DNA of 64,000 nucleotides from Acidovorax sp. NCPPB 4044 (GTDB lineage: Bacteria > Pseudomonadota > Gammaproteobacteria > Burkholderiales > Burkholderiaceae_C), in the NCBI RefSeq assembly GCF_028069655.1, contig NZ_JAMCOS010000001.1:340001-404000 (forward strand). Direction: 5' to 3'. Positions 38,812 through 46,291 of the stretch are shown here, piece by piece. The position numbers were made by a program, and so were the translations under genes. Each line of letters opens with the position of its first letter. Positions within the stretch are counted from its first letter, which is position 1. The notes under the pieces were generated by a model. It did not search any database. It worked only from the letters and a program-made list of their open reading frames with translations, and was not told the origin of the DNA.

Positions 38812-40077
38812 ATGGACACCAAAACCACCAGCACCGCCACCGACATCGCCGCGCTGCGCGTCAACGGCGAACGCCTCTGGGATTCGCTCATGGAGCTGGC
38901 GCGGATCGGCGCCACGCCCAAGGGCGGCGTGTGCCGCCTCACGCTCACCGACCTGGACCGGCAGGGCCGCGACCTCGTCACGGGCTGGGCGCGCGCGGCG
39001 GGCATGTCCGTCACCATCGACAGGATCGGCAACGTCTTCATGCGCCGCCCGGGCCGCGACGACCGCCTGCCGCCCATCATGACCGGCAGCCACATCGACA
39101 CGCAGCCCACGGGCGGCAAGTTCGACGGCAACTACGGCGTGCTGGCCGGCATCGAGGTGGTGCGCACGCTCAACGACCACGGCATCGAGACCGAGGCGCC
39201 CATCGAGGTCGCCTTCTGGACCAACGAGGAAGGCTCGCGCTTCGTGCCCGTGATGATGGGCTCGGGCGTGTTCGCCCGGGCCTTCACGCTGGAGCACGCC
39301 TACGCCGCCACCGACACCGAGGGCAAGACCGTGAAGGGCGAGCTGGAGCGCATCGGCTACGTGGGCGACCAGGAGCCCGGCGACCACCCCATCGGCGCCT
39401 ACTTCGAGACCCACATCGAGCAGGGCCCGGTGCTGGAGGACAACGGCAAGACCATCGGCGTGGTGACGGGCGTGCTCGGCATCCGCTGGTACGACTGCAC
39501 CGTGACCGGCATGGAGGCGCATGCCGGCCCCACGCCCATGGCGCTGCGCCGCGACGCGCTGCAGGTGGCCACGCGCCTCATGCAGGAAGTGGTGGCCTGC
39601 GCGCACCGCCACCCGCCCCACGGCCGCGGCACGGTGGGCATGGTGCACGTGCACCCCAACAGCCGCAACGTGATCCCGGGGCAGGTGAAGTTCAGCATCG
39701 ACCTGCGCAACGCCACCGATGCCGACTGCGAACGCATGGACGCCGACATCCGCGCCGTGGCCGCACGCCTGGCCGCCGAGACCGGGCTGGAGATATCCAT
39801 CGAGCCCGTCTCCGCCTACCCCGCGCAGCCCTTCCACGCCGAATGCGTGCATGCGGTCGAGCGCGCCGCCGCGCAACTGGGCTACTCGCACATGCCCGTG
39901 GTGTCCGGCGCGGGGCACGACGCCGTCTACATGGCGCGGCTGGCCCCGGCGGGAATGGTCTTCATCCCCTGCAAGGACGGCATCAGCCACAACGAGATCG
40001 AGGATGCGCAGCCCGCGCACATCACCGCCGGCTGCAACGTGCTGCTGCACGCCATGCTGGAACGCGCAGGCACCTGA
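38812..40077 (+). CDS. M20-family amidohydrolase (beta-ureidopropionase / N-carbamoyl amino acid hydrolase)
   Basis: A 421-residue zinc hydrolase expected to release beta-alanine, ammonia and CO2 from the dihydropyrimidinase product, the last step of reductive pyrimidine degradation. Metal ligands are seen in GSHIDTQPTGGKFDGNYGVL, WTNEEGSRFVPVMMG, YFETHIEQGPVLE and SGAGHDA. These fit the HyuC/AmaB/allantoate amidohydrolase group; allantoate as substrate cannot be excluded from sequence, but the operon argues for ureidopropionate. It begins 18 bp after hydA. The stop lies 2 bp before a copy of the dispersed repeat at 40080. Confidence 0.92.
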   Translation: MDTKTTSTATDIAALRVNGERLWDSLMELARIGATPKGGVCRLTLTDLDRQGRDLVTGWARAAGMSVTIDRIGNVFMRRPGRDDRLPPIMTGSHIDTQPTGGKFDGNYGVLAGIEVVRTLNDHGIETEAPIEVAFWTNEEGSRFVPVMMGSGVFARAFTLEHAYAATDTEGKTVKGELERIGYVGDQEPGDHPIGAYFETHIEQGPVLEDNGKTIGVVTGVLGIRWYDCTVTGMEAHAGPTPMALRRDALQVATRLMQEVVACAHRHPPHGRGTVGMVHVHPNSRNVIPGQVKFSIDLRNATDADCERMDADIRAVAARLAAETGLEISIEPVSAYPAQPFHAECVHAVERAAAQLGYSHMPVVSGAGHDAVYMARLAPAGMVFIPCKDGISHNEIEDAQPAHITAGCNVLLHAMLERAGT

Positions 40078-40079
40078 TC

Positions 40080-40128
40080 GCTATCAAATAAATAGCAAAC
40101 TATCGAATGGATCCGGCGGCATGGAGGC
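40080..40128 (+). repeat. Dispersed 49-bp repeat, copy A
   Basis: It begins GCTATCAAATAAATAGCAAA, continues CTATCGAATGGATCCGGCGG and ends CATGGAGGC. The first 17 bp can pair (GCTAT with ATAGC). It starts 2 bp after the stop codon of the M20 hydrolase and has the same orientation as that gene. Three further copies are at 46230, 49258 and 60115. Confidence 0.85.
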
Positions 40129-40263
40129 TAAAGCATGCCCAACCGGGTGGCTGCGTTCCGGAGAGCGGGGAGTTACAGCGCCCCCACCATGGTCGGGTTG
40201 CCGGAAGCCGCCTGCCCGCCTAACGTCATCCGCTTTGCCATGCGTTTCTTCGCCCGTACTTCC

Positions 40264-41343
40264 ATGAACCTGCCATCTTCTTCCTCGACGGCCCCGTCCT
40301 TCCTGCCCTCCCGCTCCGCAGCCGTGGCCTGCGCCGCGCTGGCCGCCGTGCTGCTGTCGGGCTGCGAAACCACCAACATGCGCATGGGCAGCGCGGAATC
40401 GAAGACCGTGGCCACCGGTGCCGCCGCCGGCGAGGCCTCGGCCAACGCCAGCTCGCAGCTGGAGCGCTGCGCCTCCCCGCTGGGCACGGTCTCGCTGGTG
40501 GAGAACCAGCAGGCGGGCTGGTACACCATCCTGCGCAACGAATACCGTCTGCCGCCCACGGCGAACCTGCTGCGCCTGCTGGTGCAGCAGTCCAACTGCT
40601 TCGTGGTGGTGGAGCGCAGCGCCGCGGGCATGGGCGCCATGAACCGCGAGCGCGCGATCATGCAGTCGGGCGAGATGCGCGGCGGCAGCAACTTCGGCCA
40701 GGGCCAGATGGTGGCGTCGGACTATGCGATGTCGCCCGAGATCATCTTCTCCAACAGCGACGCGGGCGGCATCGGCGGCGCGCTGGGTGCGCTGGTCGGC
40801 GGCGGCAGCGGCCGCGCCATCGGCGCGTTGGGCAGCTCGCTCAAGACCCGTGAGGCGAGCGCCATGCTGACGCTGGTGGACAACCGCTCGGGCGTGCAGG
40901 TGTCGGTGTCGGAGGGCAGTGCCTCCAAGAGCGACTTCGCGGGCTTCGGCGGCCTGTTCGGCGGCTCGGCCGGCGGCGCCATGGGCGGCTACCAGAACAC
41001 CTCGCAGGGCAAGGTCCTCACGGCCGCGTTCATGGACGCCTACAACCAGATGGTGGTGGCGCTGCGCAACTACAAGGCGCAGAGCGTGCGCGGCCAGGGC
41101 CTGGGCGGCGGCGGCCGGCTGGGCGTGGACGGCGCCGCGGCGCCGTCGCAGACGAAGGCCGGCACGGCGATGTCGGTGCGCGAGGCGCAGTCGCGGCTCA
41201 ACGCGCTGGGCTACGACGTGGGCGCGCCGGACGGCGGCCTGGGCCCGAAGACGGCCAACGCGCTGCGCACCTACCAGAAGGACAAGGGCCTGCCCGTGAC
41301 GGGCCGGCTCGATACCGCGACGGCGGACGCGCTGTCGCGCTGA
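40264..41343 (+). CDS. CsgG-like lipoprotein with C-terminal peptidoglycan-binding domain
   Basis: A 359-residue predicted lipoprotein: the signal ACAALAAVLLSGC ends in a lipobox (LLSGC). The central part (about 60-270) resembles CsgG/curli-assembly proteins: AGWYTILRNEYRLPPTANLL, FVVVERSAAGMGAM, SPEIIFSNSDAGGIGG and LTLVDNRSGVQVSVSEGSAS. The last 60 residues form a PG_binding_1 domain (REAQSRLNALGYDVGAPDG). No curli genes are nearby, so a pore for curli subunits is unlikely; an outer membrane protein anchored to the wall is the safer reading. The ATG at 40264 gives the shortest signal peptide; ATGs at 40240 and 40135 are in frame. Confidence 0.82.
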   Translation: MNLPSSSSTAPSFLPSRSAAVACAALAAVLLSGCETTNMRMGSAESKTVATGAAAGEASANASSQLERCASPLGTVSLVENQQAGWYTILRNEYRLPPTANLLRLLVQQSNCFVVVERSAAGMGAMNRERAIMQSGEMRGGSNFGQGQMVASDYAMSPEIIFSNSDAGGIGGALGALVGGGSGRAIGALGSSLKTREASAMLTLVDNRSGVQVSVSEGSASKSDFAGFGGLFGGSAGGAMGGYQNTSQGKVLTAAFMDAYNQMVVALRNYKAQSVRGQGLGGGGRLGVDGAAAPSQTKAGTAMSVREAQSRLNALGYDVGAPDGGLGPKTANALRTYQKDKGLPVTGRLDTATADALSR

Positions 41344-41486
41344 GGCCCGGCGGGCCGGGCGCCGTCTTCCCTCCGCCCGGTTCCGCCACTGCAGAGTTCC
41401 CCCCAGCGGAAGCTCGCTCCAAGGCTTGGTTTGTCGCTCGGACATGACGTATTGTTACGAGTCGATGACTTTGCCTTGGGAATGAA

Positions 41487-43043
41487 ATGAAATTGCGGAC
41501 CCGGATCCTGCTGCTGTGCGGTGCCACGCTGCTGGGATTGCTCGTTCTTTCTGCGGTGGCACTGACCACGCAGTACGAGACCATGGTGCGGGAGCGCACG
41601 TCCCAGCTCTCGACCCTGGTGACACTGGCGCATGCGGCCGCGCAGAAAGCCTACGACCAGGAGAAGGCGGGCCAGCTGTCCCATGAAGATGCCATGAAGG
41701 CGGCCAAGCAGGCCATCGGCAGCTTCCACAAGGGCGACCTGTACTTCTTCGTGCGGGGCTACACCGACGACGTGAACCTCGTGCACCCCAACCCCAAGCG
41801 CATCGGCATCGTCGATGCCAACGTGGGCAGAGCCGCGGGCGAGCGCTACCGCGCGGCGCTGCAGGGCAAGACCATCGGCACCGTCGTGGCCAAGGGAACC
41901 CGCCCGGGGGCCAAGGAAGAGGTGGAGAAGCTCTACGCGATCGTCAAGTTCGAGCCCTGGGACTGGATCATCGGCTTCGGCGATTACATCGACGACATCG
42001 AGAAGGCGTTCTGGCACAACGCGGCCATCCTGCTGGGGATCGGCTCGGCGCTGATGCTGGTCGTCGCCGTGCTGGCCTGGGACATGTTGCGCACGCTGGT
42101 GCGGCAACTGGGCGGAGAGCCGCAGTACGCCGCCGAGGTGGTGCGGCAGATCGCGGAGGGCAACCTGGCCGTGGATGTGCAGACCCGGCCCGGCGATCGG
42201 ACGAGCATCCTGCATGCCATCCAGGTCATGCGAGACAACCTGTCCGCCCTGGTGCGGCAGGTGCGCGAAAGCACCGGTTCCATCACCACCGCCTCCGCGG
42301 AGATCGCGTCGGGCAATGGCGATCTCTCGTCGCGCACGGAATCGCAGGCCAGCGCGCTGCAGCAGACGGCCGCATCGATGGAGGAGCTGACCTCCACCGT
42401 GGAGCAGAACGCGCAGAACGCCCGCCTTGCGAACGAGCTGGCCGTGGCGGCGTCCGGCGTGGCGGTGCGCGGCGGCACCATGGTGGGCCAGGTGGTCGAC
42501 ACCATGGGCTCCATCGATGCGTCCTCGCGCAAGATCGTGGACATCATCGGCGTGATCGACGGCATCGCGTTCCAGACCAACATCCTGGCGCTGAACGCGG
42601 CCGTGGAGGCCGCGCGCGCCGGCGAGCAGGGCCGCGGCTTCGCGGTGGTGGCCAACGAGGTGCGCAGCTTGGCCGGTCGCTCGGCGGCTGCCGCCAAGGA
42701 GGTCAAGGGACTGATCGACGACTCCGTGGCCAAGGTCGGCGCAGGCACCCAACTGGTCCACCAGGCCGGGGCGACGATGCAGGAGATCGTCGACGGCGTG
42801 CAGCGCGTGACGGCGATGGTGGCCGAGATCAGCGCTGCGAGCGCGGAGCAGAGCGCCGGCATCGCGCAGGTCAACCAGGCCGTCTCGCAGATGGACCAGG
42901 GCACGCAGCAGAACGCAGCCCTCGTGGAGCAGGCCCTGGCCGCGGCCCAGTCGCTCAGCCAGCAGGCCCAGGCGCTCTCCCACACGGTCGACAAGTTCCG
43001 CGTGGACGACGCCGCACAGGGCCTGCCCGCGCTGCCGCGCTGA
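41487..43043 (+). CDS. Methyl-accepting chemotaxis protein with a single Cache domain
   Basis: A 518-residue chemoreceptor. Helix 1 (8-28), a periplasmic single Cache (sCache_2-like) domain (about 30-180; [38 protein letters not shown]), helix 2 (about 188-208), HAMP, then the signalling domain with the hairpin tip [20 protein letters not shown] and [18 protein letters not shown]. Pyruvate- and propionate-type sensors use such Cache domains, but the ligand is not predictable. There is no CheW/CheB-binding pentapeptide tail; the protein ends in GLPALPR. A hairpin of two 9-bp arms (43060-43079) follows the stop, without a T-tract. Confidence 0.93.
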   Translation: MKLRTRILLLCGATLLGLLVLSAVALTTQYETMVRERTSQLSTLVTLAHAAAQKAYDQEKAGQLSHEDAMKAAKQAIGSFHKGDLYFFVRGYTDDVNLVHPNPKRIGIVDANVGRAAGERYRAALQGKTIGTVVAKGTRPGAKEEVEKLYAIVKFEPWDWIIGFGDYIDDIEKAFWHNAAILLGIGSALMLVVAVLAWDMLRTLVRQLGGEPQYAAEVVRQIAEGNLAVDVQTRPGDRTSILHAIQVMRDNLSALVRQVRESTGSITTASAEIASGNGDLSSRTESQASALQQTAASMEELTSTVEQNAQNARLANELAVAASGVAVRGGTMVGQVVDTMGSIDASSRKIVDIIGVIDGIAFQTNILALNAAVEAARAGEQGRGFAVVANEVRSLAGRSAAAAKEVKGLIDDSVAKVGAGTQLVHQAGATMQEIVDGVQRVTAMVAEISAASAEQSAGIAQVNQAVSQMDQGTQQNAALVEQALAAAQSLSQQAQALSHTVDKFRVDDAAQGLPALPR

Positions 43044-43113
43044 ACCTTGCCGGGCCCCGGCAGCCCGCCTGCGGGCTGCGCCGGGCGGTTCAGCGCGCCG
43101 CCGGGTCCTCGCG

Positions 43114-43140
43114 CGTGATCCCGAGGAAGTGGTCCTCGAA
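43114..43140. repeat. Left direct repeat and scar of the NadM/Nudix 3' end
   Basis: Bases 43114-43135 are identical to 45049-45070 within the 3' end of the NadM/Nudix gene. Read on the minus strand the segment here encodes DHFLGITREDPAAR and then a stop, which looks like the original C-terminus of that protein, left behind on the far side of the ATPase-DUF4276 insert. The next bases (TCGAA) match the gene again after an 18-bp gap. Confidence 0.8.
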
Positions 43141-43178
43141 AAAGACCCCTTTCCAACCTGGCCAACGCGCGCCTTACA

Positions 43179-43862
43179 TCAACGCTTGCGCTTTCGCAGT
43201 TCGTCGAGAAATCTCTTGGCCCAAGGCGATGCGGTTTCCACGAGGGCCGGATCGACCAGCGCCAGCAGCTTGAAAGAATGGGCTCCTTTGCCGTAGGGAA
43301 GCTTTGTCCGGCAAGCTGCCGTGGCCGCCTCCAGAGCCGTGTACACAGCGGTCTTGTCGGTCTTTTCGATCGCACTGGTCGGTCGGGCTGCTGCCTTGAA
43401 GCCATGGCCGAAGAAGCTCGCCACGGCTTTCCAGTCCGCCAGGAACCAGTTTTCCATACAAGGCACCATGAAGTGGGCGTCCGCGTCCGTTGCAGGCCCC
43501 GGCTGATTCCAACCAGCCTGAGCGGCCAGATGGCTCCACGGCTTGTAGCCCGCGACAGCCGGCGGCTCATGTTGGGCAGCAACCAGGCTCTCGCTATCTA
43601 CCAGCAGCAGGGCGTTTTGTCCCTGCTTGACTGCTGTGCAGAAGCGGTCGAAAGCTTGCTCTCTGCCGCCGCAGGCCACCATGCGTGGCCTGCGGGTGGT
43701 GCCAAGGTCGGTCTTCGAGAGAAACACCGCGAACGCCTGCGCGAACTCTCTTTGCAGTGCAGAGCTACCGGTCCCGCTGCCGCCACCTTCGGCATAAACG
43801 AAGACATCGTTCTTGATGCGCTTCTCTACCACCGCGTGCCTCCGATCTGGCCGCTTGTCCAT
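43179..43862 (-). CDS. DUF4276-family protein, possible TOPRIM-like partner of the ATPase
   Basis: A 227-residue cytoplasmic protein. The N-terminal core has DVFVYAEGGGSGTGSSALQR and then ALLLVDSES, an arrangement like the glutamate and DxD/E motifs of TOPRIM nucleases, followed by HFMVPCMENWFLADW, characteristic of DUF4276. C-terminal KLPYGKGAHSFKLLALVDP completes the family pattern. It follows the ATPase gene on the same strand with a 37-bp overlap if the ATG at 43862 is used; a GTG at 43832 would give a 7-bp overlap. Such ATPase plus DUF4276 pairs recall two-gene defence systems with an OLD-like or PARIS-like ATPase and a TOPRIM effector. The nuclease role is an inference. Confidence 0.8.
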   Translation of the reverse strand: MDKRPDRRHAVVEKRIKNDVFVYAEGGGSGTGSSALQREFAQAFAVFLSKTDLGTTRRPRMVACGGREQAFDRFCTAVKQGQNALLLVDSESLVAAQHEPPAVAGYKPWSHLAAQAGWNQPGPATDADAHFMVPCMENWFLADWKAVASFFGHGFKAAARPTSAIEKTDKTAVYTALEAATAACRTKLPYGKGAHSFKLLALVDPALVETASPWAKRFLDELRKRKR

Positions 43863-44998
43863 AGTTCGCCGAGGCGGTATTTCTCCAGCCAGGGCGCCAA
43901 GTAGTCCGGGTCTAGTCGTTCGATGCGTGACCCCTCGGGATCGCGTTCGCACACGAGAATGGCTTCAGGGTGTTCGGAAAACACATCCATGAAGGCAGGT
44001 GCATGGGTGGTCACGATCCATTGGGCTCGTGTACTGGCTTCCGACAGCAGGCGTGCGAGCGGCGCAAGCATGTCCGGGTGAAGTCCGAGTTCAGGTTCCT
44101 CCAGTACGACGAGCGGGGGCGGTGCAGGGTCGCAAAGCAACGCGAGCAGGGCGAGGTACCGCAAGGTTCCGTCGGACAGGCGGGTGGCGGGTATCGGCCC
44201 AGCGCCCTCGATCAGGAAGATTTGTGCAGCGCCTCCATCGATTTGGACATGCACGTCCTCAATGCCTTCGTAGACCAATTGCAGACCTTCGATGAACTGC
44301 TTCCATGCCGGCCGCTGCATTTTCAGGCGGTTGATCACCAGGGCAAGATTCGAGCAATCCTGCTCCAGCCGGTCGCTGGGCAGATCGGTTTTTTGCTGCA
44401 GGCGGGGCGCCGAATATCGCCCGAAGGTCCATTCCCGGTACAGGCGGATGGCATCGAATTGATCCGCCAGCCATGTCATTTCTGGATAAAGATCCGCATC
44501 CCTTTTCTGCGCGAGGATGGATTGATCCGGCTTGATGGTTTCCCGCATGAGCTTGCGCTCACCCCAATCACGCGCATTCAAGACAGGCCGGCCCTCGTTC
44601 CACCGGTAGAAGAAATAAGGCTGCTCCTCACCTGCTCGGGCTTGCGCATACTCCAAAAATTCGTCTTGGACATTGAGGCGTCCGGCCTCTTGGTTCAATG
44701 CCAGGCCGTAACGCAGGTCTGCTTTGCTCGCGACATTGGTCAGCCGTGCTTCTATGCGTGCGTCTTGTCGTGCCGCTTTGCCTTCTGACTTATGCAGCCA
44801 GTCCTGTATGCCGCCGCCGTCGCGGATCGGCTCAGTAATTCTCCCTGGGGTGGCCTGCAGTAGAGAGATAGCCTCAAGAAAATTGGATTTCCCCGAGCCG
44901 TTCGGTCCGATGAGGATATTGAGCGGACTAAGTTCGGTGGCTTCGCTCTCCGGGCCATAACTCAGGAAGCTGGTGAGTTTCAGACTTTTGATCAGCAT
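43826..44998 (-). CDS. AAA family ATPase (OLD/RecF-like, AAA_21)
   Basis: A 390-residue ABC-type ATPase of the SMC/RecF/OLD group. It has LTSFLSYGPE, the Walker A motif NILIGPNGSGKSNFLEAISL, the signature region RLSDGTLRYLALLALL, Walker B PPPLVVLEEPELGLHPDM and the switch histidine in QWIVTTHAPAFMD. The insert between Walker A and the signature is short, so there is no coiled-coil arm and no TOPRIM domain on this chain; the next gene may supply one. The ATG at 44998 follows a consensus-like promoter so closely that the mRNA could be leaderless. It is less GC-rich than its neighbours and sits with DUF4276 between the two direct repeats. Confidence 0.9.
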   Translation of the reverse strand: MLIKSLKLTSFLSYGPESEATELSPLNILIGPNGSGKSNFLEAISLLQATPGRITEPIRDGGGIQDWLHKSEGKAARQDARIEARLTNVASKADLRYGLALNQEAGRLNVQDEFLEYAQARAGEEQPYFFYRWNEGRPVLNARDWGERKLMRETIKPDQSILAQKRDADLYPEMTWLADQFDAIRLYREWTFGRYSAPRLQQKTDLPSDRLEQDCSNLALVINRLKMQRPAWKQFIEGLQLVYEGIEDVHVQIDGGAAQIFLIEGAGPIPATRLSDGTLRYLALLALLCDPAPPPLVVLEEPELGLHPDMLAPLARLLSEASTRAQWIVTTHAPAFMDVFSEHPEAILVCERDPEGSRIERLDPDYLAPWLEKYRLGELWTSGQIGGTRW

Positions 44999-45002
44999 AG
45001 GG

Positions 45003-45031
45003 TTAGCAAGTGAGGTGCGTGTTGCTGTCAA
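45003..45031 (-). promoter_or_regulatory. Promoter of the ATPase-DUF4276 module
   Basis: On the minus strand TTGACA (45031-45026) and TGCTAA (45008-45003) are 17 bp apart. The TGA of the NadM/Nudix gene (45030-45028) lies inside the -35. Transcription would begin within a base or two of the ATPase ATG at 44998, and no ribosome site precedes that ATG. Confidence 0.55.
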
Positions 45032-46074
45032 CGCAATGGGACACGGTTCGTGATCCCGAGGAAGTGGTCCAGCATATGGAAGTGGTCCTCGAAGAACGCT
45101 TCCTCCAGCGCGGCGAGCGCCGCGATCGGCAGCCACTCCACCTGCGCCGCGTCGTCGTCCGCGCGCACGGCGGGAAAAGCGTCGCTGCCCAGGTCGAAGT
45201 AGTGGGCGTGCGTGATGGTGCGGCCGCGCTGGCTGCGGTCCGGGTGGTCGAACACGGCCACTTCGCGCAGGGCGGCGCGCATGCGGGCCTCGGGCAGTTC
45301 GCAGTGCGTTTCCTCGGCCAGTTCGCGCAGGCACGACTGCCACACGGTCTCGCGCTGCTCGATGAAGCCGCCCGGCGCGGCGAGCTGGCCCTTGCCGGGC
45401 GCGTGTGCGCGGCGGATGAGCAGCACGTGGTCCTGGCAGCGCAGCACGGCGTCCACGGTGACGAACACGGGCGGATAGGGCGCCTGGGCCCAGGCCTCGC
45501 GGTAGCCGCGCAGCATGCGCCATTCCTCCTGCAGCGCCGCATGGTGCGGGCCCGCCGAGAAAGCGCGCAGGAAGTCGAGCGTGCTGTCCGGCATCTGCGC
45601 GGCCAGGGGCCGGAGGGCCGTGAGCAGCGTGTCCGGCGTGGCGCCGAAGACCGCGTCGCGGATGGCGGTGGCATCGATGCTGCCCTGGCGCTCCATGGGG
45701 ATCAGCTGCCAGCCCGGGAAGGCGCGCAGGTAGCTGCTGGTGGCGTCCTTGAAGTGGCCCACGAGGCCGATGCGCGCATCGGGCGGCGTGTGGCGCGACA
45801 CCGTCTGCAACACCGCGGCGACCCAGGCGAGTTCGTTGTAGTGGTCGCGCACGGGCAGCACGGTGAGGCGCGCGCGGTCGGCCTCGGGCAGCGCGTTGCG
45901 CAGCATGGCCTCGCGCTCCTGCCAGGTGAACGGGTTCTTGGGCGAGCGCGCCTGCCAGGCCGAGCCCATGATGACGATGGCGCTGTGCGCGCTGTCCAGC
46001 GCGCGGCGCAGCAGGGCCAGGTGGCCGTTGTGGACGGGCTCGAAGCGCCCGATGAGGATGGCGGTGTCGTACAT
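45028..46074 (-). CDS. Bifunctional NMN adenylyltransferase / Nudix hydrolase
   Basis: A 348-residue protein. The N-terminal NadM-type nucleotidyltransferase has ILIGRFEPVHNGHLALLRRA with the HxGH motif, VIMGSAWQARSPKNPFTW and the later SIDATAIRD. The C-terminal Nudix domain (about 200-330) has GGFIEQRETVWQSCLRELAE and ETHCEL, matching the Nudix box. It makes NAD or NaAD from the mononucleotide and may hydrolyse ADP-ribose. The extreme C-terminus (ITNRVPLR) comes from the module inserted at the 3' end; the presumed ancestral end lies at 43114. The ATG at 46074 matches the family start. It is the last gene of the NAD operon. Confidence 0.92.
   Translation of the reverse strand: MYDTAILIGRFEPVHNGHLALLRRALDSAHSAIVIMGSAWQARSPKNPFTWQEREAMLRNALPEADRARLTVLPVRDHYNELAWVAAVLQTVSRHTPPDARIGLVGHFKDATSSYLRAFPGWQLIPMERQGSIDATAIRDAVFGATPDTLLTALRPLAAQMPDSTLDFLRAFSAGPHHAALQEEWRMLRGYREAWAQAPYPPVFVTVDAVLRCQDHVLLIRRAHAPGKGQLAAPGGFIEQRETVWQSCLRELAEETHCELPEARMRAALREVAVFDHPDRSQRGRTITHAHYFDLGSDAFPAVRADDDAAQVEWLPIAALAALEEAFFEDHFHMLDHFLGITNRVPLR
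45049..45093. repeat. Right direct repeat at the insert boundary
   Basis: Bases 45049-45070 repeat 43114-43135 exactly (22 bp), and 45078-45093 repeat GGAAGTGGTCCTCGAA, which is also in the left copy. This is the intact version in the Nudix reading frame. Confidence 0.8.
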
Positions 46075-46229
46075 GGATGGCGGGTGCGAGGGTGGGCGGC
46101 CGTCATGCGCCGCCCGGAGAGGCGGCACGGTGCGCGCGGGACTGCGGGAAATGTAGCCTTCTTGCCGGCGGCGGGCCCCGCGGTGCGGCGGCCCGGGCCT
46201 GCCGCGTTTGGGGGGTAAGCATCGGAATG

Positions 46230-46277
46230 GCCCGATGTCGCCGGATTCATTGAATAGTTTGCTATCAAATAAGTAGC
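46230..46277 (-). repeat. Dispersed 49-bp repeat, copy B
   Basis: On the minus strand it begins GCTACTTATTTGATAGCAAA, then CTATTCAATGAATCCGGCGA and CATCGGGC. It begins 14 bp after the nadE stop codon in the same orientation as nadE, in the 217-bp gap before the NadM/Nudix gene. Confidence 0.85.
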
Positions 46278-46291
46278 AATTGCGCTGCGGA

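Noticed and set aside
40264..41343. Curli secretion pore
   Set aside because: CsgG-like, but no csgA, csgB, csgE or csgF nearby and a peptidoglycan-binding domain is fused, so a curli role is not supported.
43863..43952. Longer start for the DUF4276 gene
   Set aside because: The extra 30 residues lie inside the ATPase gene and precede the family core; a start at 43862 or 43832 is more likely.
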